64,000 nucleotides of DNA from CAWGHZ01 sp963775315. GTDB taxonomy: Bacteria > Pseudomonadota > Alphaproteobacteria > MPNO01 > DASWLB01. The notes under the pieces are model-generated. The model was not told the DNA's origin. It did no database searches and saw only the letters and a list, made by a program, of their open reading frames with translations. Of this stretch, positions 43,987-53,745 are shown one piece after another. Both the position numbers and the translations under genes were made by a program. Within the stretch, counting starts at the first letter, position 1, and every line of letters starts with the position of its first letter. The stretch spans positions 186,001-250,000 of the forward strand of contig CAVZIN010000004.1 of the NCBI GenBank assembly GCA_963775315.1, in the 5' to 3' direction.

Positions 43987-44986
43987 ATGAAATTCGGACT
44001 GTTCGGCGGCGCCACGGCCGGGCGCAACACCGCGACCGACGATTCCAACTCGTTCCAGAACTTCGTGGATTTCGTGGTCGAGGCCGACAATGTGGGCCTC
44101 ACCGGCCTCTTCGTGGTCGAGCACCACTTCACCGGGTTCGGCCAGGTCTCGGCCACGATGAATCTGCTCACCTACCTTGCCGCCAAGACGAAGACGATCC
44201 GCCTCGGGCCGGGGGTCATGGTGCTGCCCTGGCACAACCCCGTCCTGCTCGCCGAGCAGGCGGCGACCTTGGACGTGCTGTCCAACGGCCGGCTCGACAT
44301 GGGGGTGGGCAAGGGCTACCGCTACAACGAGTTTCAGCATTTCTGCGTGCCGCTCGACGAGGCGGAGGAGCGGTTCCAGGAGACGGTCGGGCTGATGAAG
44401 CGGGCCTGGACGTCGGAGGAGCGGTTCTCCTTCCATTCGCCGCGCTGGAACTTCGAGGACATCATCGTCGAGCCGGCGCCGGTGCAGAAGCCGCACCCGC
44501 CGCTATGGCTCGCCGCCGGGCGGCCTGAAATCGATCCGCGCCGCGGCGCGCGGCGGCTACAACCTGCTGCTCGACCAGTTCGCGACGTTCGACGTGATCG
44601 CCCAGCGCCTCGCCATCTATCGCGACGAGATCCAGAAGATGGGGAAGGTGTTCGACCCGATGACCGTCGGCGTCTCGCGCGCGATCGTGATGGTGCGCAA
44701 CGCCGCGGAGCGTGCCCAGGCGGTCGAGAACCGGTCGAAATCGCTCGCCCGGATGAACGCGTTCGGCCGGTCGCCCGACGGCAAGTACGTCTCGTCGATG
44801 ACGTCGGATGCCGACCTCGTCCGCGCGACCGAGGAGGGTGCCCTGATCGGCGAGCCCGACGAGGTCATCGAGCGCATCCACGGGCTTCAGAACGCCGGCG
44901 TCGGCTACATCCTGATGGTCGGGATGGGCACGCGCATCCCGACGCTGCACGCCTTCGCTAAGGAGGTGCTGCCGGCGGTGGCCTGA
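43987..44986 (+). pseudogene. Luciferase-like flavin monooxygenase, frameshifted
   Basis: Two adjacent reading frames together make one complete bacterial luciferase-like monooxygenase of about 333 residues. The first (from ATG 43987, after GGAGGATGGC) gives MKFGLFGG...GLFVVEHHFTGFG...MVLPWHNPVLLAEQAATLD...VGKGYRYNEF up to PPLWLAAG. The fold then continues one base later as GLKSIRAAARGGYNLLLDQF to GVGYILMVGMG...LPAVA, ending at 44986. The break is a single extra base near 44520-44524 in GGGCGGCCTG. Family members oxidise aldehydes, alkanesulfonates or other carbon substrates with FMNH2. As read, the first frame stays open to 44961 with unrelated sequence, so the product would be inactive. A sequencing or assembly error is possible. 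Confidence 0.8.
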
Positions 44987-45000
44987 CGCGACGCGCTGAG

Positions 45001-45468
45001 CTACCCCGCTGTCACGTGGTTGCGGAATTCGAGCGGCGCGTCGATCCGGCGCAGCGGCTCGAGCCCCGAGCCGGTGCCGCGCACCAGTATGTCGCCGAAA
45101 TCGAAGATCCGGCCGAGGATCGACTGGCTGACGTCGACGCTCTCCACCTTGTCCATGTTCATCTCGATGGAATAGCGCCGGATCAGCCCGCGCTTGTAGA
45201 TGATCCGCCGGTTGGTGACGGCGAGCTCGGTGGTAAGCCGCTTGATCCACGCGGCGAACAGGAGGATCAGCCCCCACAGCGCGACGGCGCCCGCGGCGAT
45301 CTGGATCACCGGGGCCGGCGCATCGGGTGGCGCGAAGCGCAGCGCCACCCAATACCCCGCCGCCGCGAGCGCGAGCACCGCAAAGCCGGGAAGATAGATG
45401 AGCCAGTGAATGTGGCTCCGGTACTGCAGCTCTTCCCCCGGCTGCAGGACGCGCTCGACGTAGCTCAC
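45001..45468 (-). CDS. bPH_2 (DUF304) domain membrane protein
   Basis: A 155-residue protein with two membrane helices (LIYLPGFAVLALAAAGYWVA and IQIAAGAVALWGLILLFAAW) followed by a bacterial PH_2 domain: ELAVTNRRIIYKRGLIRRYS and IEMNMDKVESVDVSQSILGR are the signature strands. The family is membrane-associated and of unknown function. It starts at GTG (45468-45466), 13 bp after the amidohydrolase stop on the same strand, so the two are probably co-transcribed; this may be only positional. Confidence 0.87.
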   Translation of the reverse strand: MSYVERVLQPGEELQYRSHIHWLIYLPGFAVLALAAAGYWVALRFAPPDAPAPVIQIAAGAVALWGLILLFAAWIKRLTTELAVTNRRIIYKRGLIRRYSIEMNMDKVESVDVSQSILGRIFDFGDILVRGTGSGLEPLRRIDAPLEFRNHVTAG

Positions 45469-45481
45469 GCACGCGCGCCCG

Positions 45482-46441
45482 CTACATTTTCAACAGGCGC
45501 TTCGCGTTGCCCGAGAGGATCTTCTCGCGGTCCTCGGCGCCGAGCGGGATGTTCGCCATCCAGTCGGTGCCCGGCTTGTTCATCACATAGGGCCAATCGA
45601 CGGAGAAGATGATCCGGTCGGCGCCCAGCTCCATCACCGAGCAGAGCAGCGCTGTGTCCGAAAAGTTGCCGCTGGTCGTGATGTAGAAGTGCTTGCAGAA
45701 CGTGTCGCGGAACGCCATCGGCTTGCCCCCCGGCCGCTTGAAAGAGTGGTCGATGCGCCAGAGCGAGAACGGGATGCCCTCGCCCATGTGGCCGAGGATG
45801 ATCTTGAGGTCGGGATAGGCGTCGAACACGCCGGACAGCACCATGCGCACGCCGGCGGTCGCCATCTCCACCGTGTAGCCCCAACCGGCCGACATGATGC
45901 CCGGATAGTCCTTGGCGTAGTCCTTGTAATAAGCCTCGACCACCGCCGGGTGCGGCGTGCCCGGATGCAGATAGATCGGCACGTCGAGCTTCTCGGCCGC
46001 CTCGAAGATGCCCCAGAACTTCTTGTCGTCGGGGAACACCCCGCCGGTCAGCCCGTGGATCATCGCGCCCTTGAAGCCGAGCTTGGTGACGCACCGCTCG
46101 AGCTCGGCGACCGAGGCCTTGGGGTCGGGGGTGGGCAGGGCGGCGAAGCCGGCGAAGCGGGTCGGGTGCGCCTTGACCGTCTCGGCCAGCATGTCGTTGG
46201 TGTGCCTGGCCAGCCGGACCGACGTCTCGGCGTCCAGCGTCTGCACCGCGGGCGGGGCGTGCGACAGGACCTGCACGTCAATGCCGCCCTCGTCCATCTC
46301 CTTGATGCGGACGTTCGCCATGTCGTTCAGCCGCTCGACGATCTGTGGCGGCTGGCGGTTGCCCCCCAGCGCCTGGGCCACGGCCGGGTCGAAGTAATGC
46401 TCCTCGATCGCGATCACCTGCGGCTTGGTCACGGTTGCCAT
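45482..46441 (-). CDS. Amidohydrolase 2 family protein, aromatic-acid decarboxylase-like (ACMSD/LigW type)
   Basis: A 319-residue TIM-barrel metal enzyme. Metal and catalytic residues appear in the order seen in gamma-resorcylate and 5-carboxyvanillate decarboxylases: EEHYFDP near the N-terminus (EEH in place of HxH), IYLHPGTPHP, ILGHMGEGIPFSLWR and FSVDWPY with the catalytic Asp. These enzymes remove carboxyl groups from phenolic acids without a cofactor, using a divalent metal. The exact substrate is unclear. ATG 46441-46439 follows GGGAGGGAGACG. It is divergent from the Rieske oxygenase gene, with which a shared pathway is plausible. Confidence 0.87.
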   Translation of the reverse strand: MATVTKPQVIAIEEHYFDPAVAQALGGNRQPPQIVERLNDMANVRIKEMDEGGIDVQVLSHAPPAVQTLDAETSVRLARHTNDMLAETVKAHPTRFAGFAALPTPDPKASVAELERCVTKLGFKGAMIHGLTGGVFPDDKKFWGIFEAAEKLDVPIYLHPGTPHPAVVEAYYKDYAKDYPGIMSAGWGYTVEMATAGVRMVLSGVFDAYPDLKIILGHMGEGIPFSLWRIDHSFKRPGGKPMAFRDTFCKHFYITTSGNFSDTALLCSVMELGADRIIFSVDWPYVMNKPGTDWMANIPLGAEDREKILSGNAKRLLKM

Positions 46442-46473
46442 CGTCTCCCTCCCGGTCCGGATTGTTCCGCCCG

Positions 46474-46539
46474 ATCCTAGCAGCGCGCGAGGGGCCCGTC
46501 AGCCGCCGCCTTGACCGGGCCGGGGGCGGGTGGTTTGCT
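46474..46539. promoter_or_regulatory. Divergent promoter region, amidohydrolase and Rieske oxygenase
   Basis: Minus strand: CTGACG (46502-46497), 17 bp, TAGGAT (46479-46474). Plus strand: TTGACC (46511-46516), 17 bp, TTTGCT (46534-46539). The two -35 elements lie eight bases apart, so one regulator could control both genes. Confidence 0.4.
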
Positions 46540-46568
46540 GGCGCGGTTGAGCCGTGACGGAGGACGCC

Positions 46569-47612
46569 ATGTACATCCGCAACGCTTGGTACGTCGCCGC
46601 CTGGGAGCACGAGGTGGGGCGCGAGATGATGCGCCGCATCCTCCTGGAGGAGCCGGTCGTGCTGTTCCGGCGCGACGACGGCACGCCCGTGGCGCTCGAG
46701 GACCGCTGCTGCCACCGCCGCGCGCCTTTGTCCGAGGGCAGGCTGATCGGGAACATCGTGCAGTGCCCGTATCACGGGCTGCAGTTCGATGAGACCGGCG
46801 CCTGCGTGCGCGTGCCGAGCCAGAAGCACGTTCCGCCCGGCGCGCGGGTCAGGTCGTACCCGGTGGTCGAGCGCAACCATTGGGTCTGGATCTGGATGGG
46901 CGATCCCGCCCTGGCGGACCCCGACAAGATCGAGGATTTCCACTGGATGGACGATCCCGACTGGCGCTATGGCGGCGACCGCATGCTGCTCGAGGGCAAC
47001 TATCTGCTGCTGGTCGAGAACCTGCTCGATACCACGCACTTGCCCTTCATCCACCCGACCACGCTCGGCACAGACGCCTTCGCCGGCTCCGAGCTCGAGA
47101 CGATCCGCGAGAAGGACCGGGTGCACGTCAACCGCTGGCTGATGGATTCGCCGCCCGCGCCGTTCCACAAGCGGATGGGCGGATTCCCCGACGGGATGAA
47201 CGTCGACCGCTGGCAGCTCGCCTCCTTCGCGCCGCCCGCCTTCGTCAAGCTGAACGTCGGGTCGGGCCCGGTCGGCTCCGGCGTGCGCGAGGGCGACTAC
47301 TCCAAGGGCGTCAACATGTACAATTTGAACGCCATCACGCCCGAGACCGAACGCACGACGCATTACTTCTGGGCCCAGGCGTACAATTTCAAGCTCGACC
47401 AGCGCTGGATCGTCGATCTGGTGCGCCAGCAGGTGACGACGGCGTTCTCCGAGGACCTCGCCATCATCAGGGCGCAGCAGCGGAACATCGACCTGGGCGA
47501 CAGCCCGACCATCGATCTCAACCAGGACGCCGGCGGCATCGCCATGCGCCGCATCGTCGAACGGCTGATCGCCGAGGAGCGGGGCACGGCACACGCCGCG
47601 GCGGCGGAGTAG
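46569..47612 (+). CDS. Rieske 2Fe-2S aromatic oxygenase alpha subunit (VanA-like)
   Basis: A 347-residue oxygenase of the vanillate O-demethylase/phenoxybenzoate dioxygenase type. The N-terminal Rieske domain binds the cluster with CCHRRAPL and CPYHGLQFDETG; the C-terminal catalytic domain has the mononuclear iron motif NLLDTTHLPFIHP. The start MYIRNAWYVAAW is typical of VanA. It uses electrons from a separate reductase, which is not in this window, to demethylate or hydroxylate an aromatic ring. The ATG at 46569 follows GGAGGACGCC; a GTG at 46554 is less likely. The neighbouring decarboxylase-like amidohydrolase supports an aromatic pathway. Confidence 0.92.
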   Translation: MYIRNAWYVAAWEHEVGREMMRRILLEEPVVLFRRDDGTPVALEDRCCHRRAPLSEGRLIGNIVQCPYHGLQFDETGACVRVPSQKHVPPGARVRSYPVVERNHWVWIWMGDPALADPDKIEDFHWMDDPDWRYGGDRMLLEGNYLLLVENLLDTTHLPFIHPTTLGTDAFAGSELETIREKDRVHVNRWLMDSPPAPFHKRMGGFPDGMNVDRWQLASFAPPAFVKLNVGSGPVGSGVREGDYSKGVNMYNLNAITPETERTTHYFWAQAYNFKLDQRWIVDLVRQQVTTAFSEDLAIIRAQQRNIDLGDSPTIDLNQDAGGIAMRRIVERLIAEERGTAHAAAAE

Positions 47613-47619
47613 AGGGCGC

Positions 47620-49044
47620 TTACACCTCCGCCGCGGTCTTCTGGCGGCGGCGCGCGGCCGGGTCGCGCGGCAGGGTCAGGCGGAAGATCGTGCCGTCCGG
47701 CCCGGTGGCGGCCAGCTCCAGCTCGCCGCCCTGGCCGCGCATCAGCTCGCGCGCGATGGCTAGGCCGAGCCCCGTGCCGCCCGACCGCGCCGAGCCGGCG
47801 AACGGCTGGAACAGCCGTTCCTTGGCGCGGGCGGAAAGGCCGGGCCCGTCGTCCGCCACCTCGATCGCCGTCGCGTCGGGCCCGCAGGTCGCCGTGACCG
47901 CGACGCGGGTTGCCCCTGCCTCGATCGCGTTCCGGACCAGGTTGGCGAGCACGCGGTAGAGCTGGCCGCGGTCGGCGGTCACGGCGAGGCCGGGATCGAT
48001 GGCGTTCTCCAATGTGCGCTCGCCTCCCGCCGCCAGACCGTCGAACACCTCGGCCACCAAAGGCGCCAGCGCGAACTCCGACGGTTCGGGCCTTTCCGGT
48101 GCGCCCGCGGCGAAGCGCAGCGTCTCGGTGCAGAGCCGGATGGCCCGGTCGATCGCGCCGATCAGGGTGGGGGCGACGCGCTTCACCCCGGGGTCGGGGC
48201 TTTCCGACACCGCGTCCGAGACGAGCTGTGCAGTCGCCAGGATGTTGCGGAGGTCGTGGTTGATGCGGGCCATCGCGGCGCCCAGCTCGGCGAGCCGCGC
48301 CCGTTCGCGCAGCGCGGCGCGCAGCCCTTCCTGCATGTGGGCGAGCTCGCGCTCGGCGGCGCCGATCTCGTCCGGGCGCGACGACGGTACGACGACCTGG
48401 GACGGGTTCTCGGGGTCGTCGCGGAACGCGACCATGGCCGCGGTCATCCGCCGCATCGGGCGGACCAGCAGCCAGTTGAGGCTGAGATAGACCAGGCTCG
48501 CCGTCACCAGCGAGATGAGGATCGAAAGCGCCAGGATTCGGCGTGAATAATCGAGCATCGCGGCGCGCAGCGGCGCCTCGTCGATGATCGTCTCGACCAT
48601 GATGTTCGGGTTGCGGGGCGAGACGCCCATCACCTGGATCATGCGCTTGCCGCTGCCGGCGAGCGCGCCGAACGCGTCGGCGATCAGGGTCACCGCTCCC
48701 GCCTGGTGCAGGTCGTACATGCCGTCGACCTCGAACGGCATGTCGCGGGCGAGAACCAGGGCGCGCGACTGCGGCTCGTGCAGCACGATGGCGTAGGAAT
48801 GGGCGCTGGCCAGCAGCTCGCGCCCCACCTGCTGGCTCACCAGCTTGTCGGGCGGGCCGGAGAGGGCGAGGCTCGCCAGGTAGGCGAGGGCGATCCGCTC
48901 CTCGAGATAGTCGTAGCGGAACCGGGCGATCGACGGCACGAAGATCAGGACTTCGGCCACCATCACGAAGGCGGCCGTCAGCAGCAGGAGCCGGGCCGAA
49001 AGCCCGCGCGGAAGGCCGAACAGCCGCTTGATGACGCCACCCAT
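47620..49044 (-). CDS. Sensor histidine kinase
   Basis: A 474-residue membrane histidine kinase. Helix 1 (LSARLLLLTAAFVMVAEVLI) and helix 2 (ILALSILISLVTASLVYLSL) bracket a periplasmic sensor of about 140 residues; a HAMP domain (RPMRRMTAAMVAFRDDPENP) follows. The dimerisation box has the phospho-acceptor in ARINHDLRNILATAQLVSDA, and the ATPase domain shows ANLVRNAIEAGA, DDGPGLS and GGTGLGLAIARELM. No response regulator gene is adjacent, so it is an orphan in this window. I placed the start at ATG 49044-49042, before the MGGVIKRLFGLPRG sequence; the signal sensed is unknown. It is divergent from rpmH. Confidence 0.9.
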   Translation of the reverse strand: MGGVIKRLFGLPRGLSARLLLLTAAFVMVAEVLIFVPSIARFRYDYLEERIALAYLASLALSGPPDKLVSQQVGRELLASAHSYAIVLHEPQSRALVLARDMPFEVDGMYDLHQAGAVTLIADAFGALAGSGKRMIQVMGVSPRNPNIMVETIIDEAPLRAAMLDYSRRILALSILISLVTASLVYLSLNWLLVRPMRRMTAAMVAFRDDPENPSQVVVPSSRPDEIGAAERELAHMQEGLRAALRERARLAELGAAMARINHDLRNILATAQLVSDAVSESPDPGVKRVAPTLIGAIDRAIRLCTETLRFAAGAPERPEPSEFALAPLVAEVFDGLAAGGERTLENAIDPGLAVTADRGQLYRVLANLVRNAIEAGATRVAVTATCGPDATAIEVADDGPGLSARAKERLFQPFAGSARSGGTGLGLAIARELMRGQGGELELAATGPDGTIFRLTLPRDPAARRRQKTAAEV

Positions 49045-49131
49045 GTTGCCAATATAGCGCAAATCGCCCGGCCCTGCGGCGGGGCGTCGGAAACCCCTTG
49101 CCGGGGCCGGAAACCGCGCCCGGCGGCCGCA

Positions 49132-49160
49132 TTGACTTGGCCGGATCGAGCCTCTATACA
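49132..49160 (+). promoter_or_regulatory. Strong promoter of the rpmH operon
   Basis: TTGACT (49132-49137), 17-bp spacer, TATACA (49155-49160), 41 bp before the rpmH start. This is the best sigma-70-type promoter in the window, as expected for a ribosomal protein operon. Confidence 0.7.
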
Positions 49161-49201
49161 CCGGCACCTGCGCAAGCCCAGCCGCCTACTGGAGTCGCAA
49201 A

Positions 49202-49336
49202 GTGAAACGGACCTATCAGCCGAGCGTGATCGTGCGCAAGCGCCGCCACGGCTTCCGCGCCCGCATGGCCACGGTCGGCGGCCGCAACGTTGTGTCGAGC
49301 CGTCGCCGGAAGGGGCGCAAGCGCCTGTCCGCCTGA
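49202..49336 (+). CDS. rpmH: 50S ribosomal protein L34
   Basis: A 44-residue basic protein, MKRTYQPSVIVRKRRHGFRA then RMATVGGRNVV and the C-terminal KGRKRLSA, the classic L34 pattern. It starts with GTG (49202) after TGGAG. It is part of the large subunit near the exit tunnel. The rnpA gene starts two bases after its stop, the near-universal bacterial pairing. Confidence 0.98.
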   Translation: MKRTYQPSVIVRKRRHGFRARMATVGGRNVVSSRRRKGRKRLSA

Positions 49337-49338
49337 GG

Positions 49339-49716
49339 ATGGCCGCGCCGATCTGCCGCCTCAAGCGCCGGCGCGAATTCCTGGACGCCGCGTCCTCGCG
49401 GCGGAAATTTGCGGCGCCCGGCATGATCGTGCAGATGCGCCTGCATGGAGAGGATGATTTGGCCGCACCCCACGCCAAGTGCGCCGGCCCGCGCGTCGGC
49501 TTTACCGTGAGCCGCCGGGTTGGCAACGCCGTGGTGCGGAACCGGGTGCGCCGCCGCCTGCGCGCGGTGGCCGAGCGGGTGCTGCCCGCCGCCGAGCCGC
49601 GCGCCGACTACGTGCTGATCGGCCGGCAGGGCACGGTGGCGCGGCCGTTCGCCGCGCTGGTCGCGGACCTGGAGACGGCGCTCGCCCGGCTCGGCGCGCT
49701 GGGGCCCCGGCCGTGA
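49339..49716 (+). CDS. rnpA: Ribonuclease P protein component
   Basis: A 125-residue basic protein. The RNR motif that contacts the catalytic RNA is VGNAVVRNRVRRRLRAV, preceded by RVGFTVSRR, and the N-terminus LKRRREFLDA is typical. With the RNase P RNA it matures the 5' ends of tRNAs. The C-terminal GRQGTVARPFAALVADLETAL helix fits the family. It overlaps yidD by GTGA. Confidence 0.96.
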   Translation: MAAPICRLKRRREFLDAASSRRKFAAPGMIVQMRLHGEDDLAAPHAKCAGPRVGFTVSRRVGNAVVRNRVRRRLRAVAERVLPAAEPRADYVLIGRQGTVARPFAALVADLETALARLGALGPRP

Positions 49717-49982
49717 GGGCGCTCGATCGCGCGCTCGCCTGGGTGCTGCGCCTGCCGGTGCTGGTCTGGCGCTACGGAATCGGGCCGGTAATGCCGCCCG
49801 CCTGCCGCTATGAGCCGTCCTGCTCGCGCTACGCCCTCGAGGCGCTGGCGCAGCACGGCGCCCTCCGTGGCGCGTGGCTCGCGGCGCGGCGCGTGGCGCG
49901 CTGCCATCCCTGGGGAGGCAGCGGCTACGACCCGGTGCCGCCCACTGGGGCGGGTCCGGCCGGGGCGGGGCACCGCCCATGA
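49713..49982 (+). CDS. yidD: Membrane protein insertion efficiency factor YidD
   Basis: An 89-residue YidD (DUF37). The family motif CRYEPSCSRYALEAL and the later CHPWGGSGYDPVPP are present, after an amphipathic N-terminal helix (VLRLPVLVWRYGIGPVMPP). It sits at the inner membrane near YidC and aids insertion. GTG start overlapping rnpA; its stop overlaps the yidC ATG. The position between rnpA and yidC is standard. Confidence 0.96.
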   Translation: MRALDRALAWVLRLPVLVWRYGIGPVMPPACRYEPSCSRYALEALAQHGALRGAWLAARRVARCHPWGGSGYDPVPPTGAGPAGAGHRP

Positions 49983-51795
49983 TGGACCAGAAGAACCTGA
50001 TCCTCGCCATCGTCGTTTCGGTGGCCATCCTGCTCGGCTACCAGCTTCTGGTCGAACAACCCAAGATTGCGCGCGAGCAGGCCCAGAAGGCGCAGCAGCA
50101 GACGACCGAACAGACCGCGCAGAAGTCCGCGCCGACCAGCGCCCCGCCCGCGTCGGCCCCCGCCGGCGGTGGCAGCGCGCCGCCGGCCGGATCGGGCGCC
50201 CCGGCGGCCCCCGGCGCCGGCAACGCCCCGCAAGGGCTGACCCGCGCCGCCGCGCTCGCCCGTTCGCCCCGCGTGCGGATCACGACGCCCGCGATCGACG
50301 GCTCGGTCTCCCTCGACGCGGGGCGGCTCGACGACGTGAAGCTCCGCCAGTATCACGTGACGACCGACCCCACGAGCGCGGAAATCGACCTCCTGTCGCC
50401 GCCGGCGGCGCCGGAACCCTATTTCGCCGAGTTCGGCTGGGTCGCCCAGGGCGCGACCGTGAAGCTGCCCGGCCCCGACACGGTGTGGCACGCGGACCAG
50501 ACCGAGCTCACCCCCTCCCAGCCGGTGACGCTGACCTGGAACAACGGCGAGGGCCTGACCTTCGAGCGCACCATCGCCGTCGACGACAACTACATGTTCA
50601 CGGTGACGCAGCGGGTGAGGAACACCGGCCGCGAGCCGGTGACGCTGCTGCCTTACGGGCTCATCTCCCGCACCGGGACGCCGCCCAAATCCGGCACCTA
50701 CCTGCTGCATGTCGGCGGCGTTGGGGTGATCGACGGCTCGCTGCACGAGGTCGACTACGACGACATGGTGAAGCACCCGATCACCGCGAATTCAACGGGC
50801 GGGTGGCTCGGCCTCACCGACAAGTACTGGCTGGTCGCGCTGGTGCCCGCGAAGGGCGAGAAGGTGGCGACCCGCTACACCCATTTCATCCGCGACAAGC
50901 AGGACGTCTACCAGGTCGACTATCTGGCGGGCGCGCATACGGTGGCGCCCGGCGGCACGACCGAGGTGACCGACCGGTTCTATTCGGGCGCGAAGGAGGT
51001 GCACCTCCTCGACATGTACGAGCAGAAGCTCGGCATCCCGAAATTCTCGTACGCGGTGGACTGGGGCTGGTTCAGCTTCCTGACCAAGCCGATCTTCTAC
51101 GTGCTCGACTACTTCAAGGGCATCGTCGGCAATTTCGCGATCGCGATCATGATGCTGACGGTGCTGATCAAACTCGCCTTCTTCCCGCTCGCCAACAAAT
51201 CGTACCGGGCGATGAGTCGGATGAAGATGCTGCAGCCCAAGATGGTGGAGTTGCGCGAGCGCTACAAGGACGACAAGGCGCGGCTCAACCAGGAGATGAT
51301 GGCGCTCTACAAGAAGGAGAATGCCAACCCGATGGCGGGCTGCCTGCCGCTCGTCATCCAGATCCCGGTGTTCTTCTGCCTCTACAAGGTGCTCTACGTC
51401 ACCATCGAGATGCGCCACGCGCCGTTCTTCGGCTGGGTGCATGACCTGTCGTCGCCGGATCCGACCTCGATCCTGAACCTGTTCGGCCTGTTCCACTGGA
51501 CGCCGCCGCACGAGTTCGCGTTTCTCGCGATCGGCGCGTGGCCGGTCATCATGGGTATCACCATGTTCCTGCAGCAGCGGTTGAACCCGGCCCCGCCGGA
51601 CCCGGTGCAGCAGAAGATGTTCATGCTGCTGCCGGTGGTGTTCACCTTCATGCTGGCGCACTTCCCGGTCGGGCTGGTGATCTACTGGTCGTGGAACAAC
51701 ACGCTCTCGATCGCCCAGCAATGGGTCATCATGCGCCGCGCAGGCGTGAAGCCGGGGCCGCGGAAGGCGGCGCCGAAAAAGGCGGCCAAGAAGAC

Positions 51796-51799
<4 letters not shown>
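49979..51799 (+). CDS. yidC: Membrane protein insertase YidC
   Basis: A 606-residue Gram-negative-type YidC. TM1 is NLILAIVVSVAILLGYQLLV. An Ala/Pro/Gly-rich stretch (residues about 35-90) leads to the periplasmic beta-supersandwich (for example FERTIAVDDNYMFTVTQRV). The conserved insertase core begins near DWGWFSFLTKPIFYVLDYF, with the groove helix IKLAFFPLANKSYRAM, then LPLVIQIPVFFCLYKVLYV and WNNTLSIAQQWVIM. A Lys/Ala-rich tail likely contacts the ribosome. It inserts membrane proteins alone or with SecYEG. Two ATGs in tandem start it; the first overlaps the yidD stop. Confidence 0.97.
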
Positions 51800-52446
<647 letters not shown>

Positions 52447-52450
52447 CGGG

Positions 52451-52684
52451 ATGACCGACGCCGTCCGCATCGTCGACGCCCGCGGGCTGCGCTGCCCGCT
52501 GCCGGTGTTGCGGGCGCGGAAGGCGCTGGGCCAGGTCGCGCCCGGCGACCGGATCGAGCTGCGTGCCACCGACCCTGCCGCCGCGCGCGACGTGCGCGCC
52601 TTCTGCGGCGAAACCGGCCACGCCCTCGAATCGGCGTCGGAGGCGGGCGACCTCCTCATTTTCGTGATCCGTCGCAAGGATTGA
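52451..52684 (+). CDS. tusA: Sulfurtransferase TusA family protein
   Basis: A 77-residue TusA-like protein: DARGLRCPLPVLRARKAL contains the sulfur-carrying Cys in CPxP, followed by the DPAAARDVRAFC strand-helix. TusA relays persulfide sulfur for tRNA thiolation or cofactor synthesis. It starts five bases after the ysxC stop and is probably the last gene of the operon. Confidence 0.93.
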   Translation: MTDAVRIVDARGLRCPLPVLRARKALGQVAPGDRIELRATDPAAARDVRAFCGETGHALESASEAGDLLIFVIRRKD

Positions 52685-52761
52685 GCCCCGGTCTCGTGCC
52701 GGTCGCGAGCGCGGAACGAATTTGCTAGGGTCGCCGCGGCAATCGCAGGCGGAGGAGATCG

Positions 52762-53649
52762 ATGGCCGACCAGCTCCGGGTCTGTTACCCGCCCGACCCG
52801 AACCCGCGGACACCGCGCTTCAAGACGCCGCCCGGCACGTGCGACACCCATTTCCACGTGTTCGGCCCGCCCGAGATGTTCCCCTACTCCGCGAAGCGGG
52901 TCTACACCCCGCCCGCCGCGCCCTATGAGCATTACGCGGCGATGGCCGCCATCGTCGGGCTGCAGCGCGGCGTCTGCGTCACGCCGATGGCGCATGGCAC
53001 CGACAACCGGCCGACGCTCGACGCCGTGGCGCGCTCGGACGGCAGGCTTCGCGGCATGGCGAAGATCGACGACAGCTTCGACGATCGGGCGCTCGATGCC
53101 CTGCACGCCGGCGGAATCCGCGGCGTGCGGTTCAACATGATCGCGGAGGCGGGCGGCGCGATCGACCTCGATCTTATCGGACGGACGGCCAGCCGAATCG
53201 AACGGCTTAAATGGTGCCTCTGCCTGCACCTCCTGCCCGACACGCTGATCGCCTACGCCGATTGGCTCGCCGGGCTCGGGATCCCGACCATCGTCGACCA
53301 CATGGCGCGCGTCCCGTTCGAGCAGGGCGTCGACCAGCGCCCGTTCCAGCTTCTGCTCGAACTCGCCCGGCTCGATCACATCTGGGTGAAGGTCAGCGGG
53401 ACCGACCGCCAGCGCGCCCGCGGCTTTCCCGATACCGACACGATCCCGTTCGCCGAGGCGCTCGCCGACACGGCGCTCGACCGGCTGATCTGGGGCACCG
53501 ACTGGCCGCATGGCAGCATCTTCAAGCCGAACGGCACTCCGAACGACGGCGACCTGATCGATTTCCTGCCAAGGCTGATGCCGGATGCCATCACCCGCAA
53601 GAAGGTACTGGTCGACAATCCGGCGAGATTGTTCGGCTTTTCCGGCTGA
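52762..53649 (+). CDS. Amidohydrolase 2 family, 2-pyrone-4,6-dicarboxylate lactonase-like
   Basis: A 295-residue TIM-barrel hydrolase. The HxH metal motif is in CDTHFHVFGPPEMFPYSAKR, the following YTPP is usual in LigI-like proteins, and the C-terminal end has WGTDWPHG with the catalytic Asp; HMARVPFEQG occupies the middle strand. LigI hydrolyses the lactone formed in protocatechuate 4,5-cleavage, and many relatives act on other lactones, so the substrate is not fixed. The ATG follows GGAGGAGATCG. It may belong to the same aromatic metabolism as the 45-47 kb genes, although ribosomal and tRNA genes lie between. Confidence 0.85.
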   Translation: MADQLRVCYPPDPNPRTPRFKTPPGTCDTHFHVFGPPEMFPYSAKRVYTPPAAPYEHYAAMAAIVGLQRGVCVTPMAHGTDNRPTLDAVARSDGRLRGMAKIDDSFDDRALDALHAGGIRGVRFNMIAEAGGAIDLDLIGRTASRIERLKWCLCLHLLPDTLIAYADWLAGLGIPTIVDHMARVPFEQGVDQRPFQLLLELARLDHIWVKVSGTDRQRARGFPDTDTIPFAEALADTALDRLIWGTDWPHGSIFKPNGTPNDGDLIDFLPRLMPDAITRKKVLVDNPARLFGFSG

Positions 53650-53712
53650 CTGTCGCCAATCTCGAAAAAGTCACGACAGGATTGCCTGTGCGGGGTCGTG
53701 GAATCCCGCGAA

Positions 53713-53728
53713 GGGGCGCTTGCGCCCC
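53713..53728. repeat. 7-bp inverted repeat in the 5' region of the surface-antigen gene
   Basis: GGGGCGC (53713-53719), TT, GCGCCCC (53722-53728). It lies 18 bp before the ATG at 53746, close to its ribosome site GGGAGAACGAAC. It could be a terminator for the amidohydrolase gene or a translational control stem. Confidence 0.35.
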
Positions 53729-53745
53729 GCGTTGGGAGAACGAAC

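Noticed and set aside
44515..44530. Programmed ribosomal frameshift in the luciferase-like gene
   Set aside because: There is no slippery heptamer followed by a convincing stem, and the family does not use recoding. A simple indel explains it.
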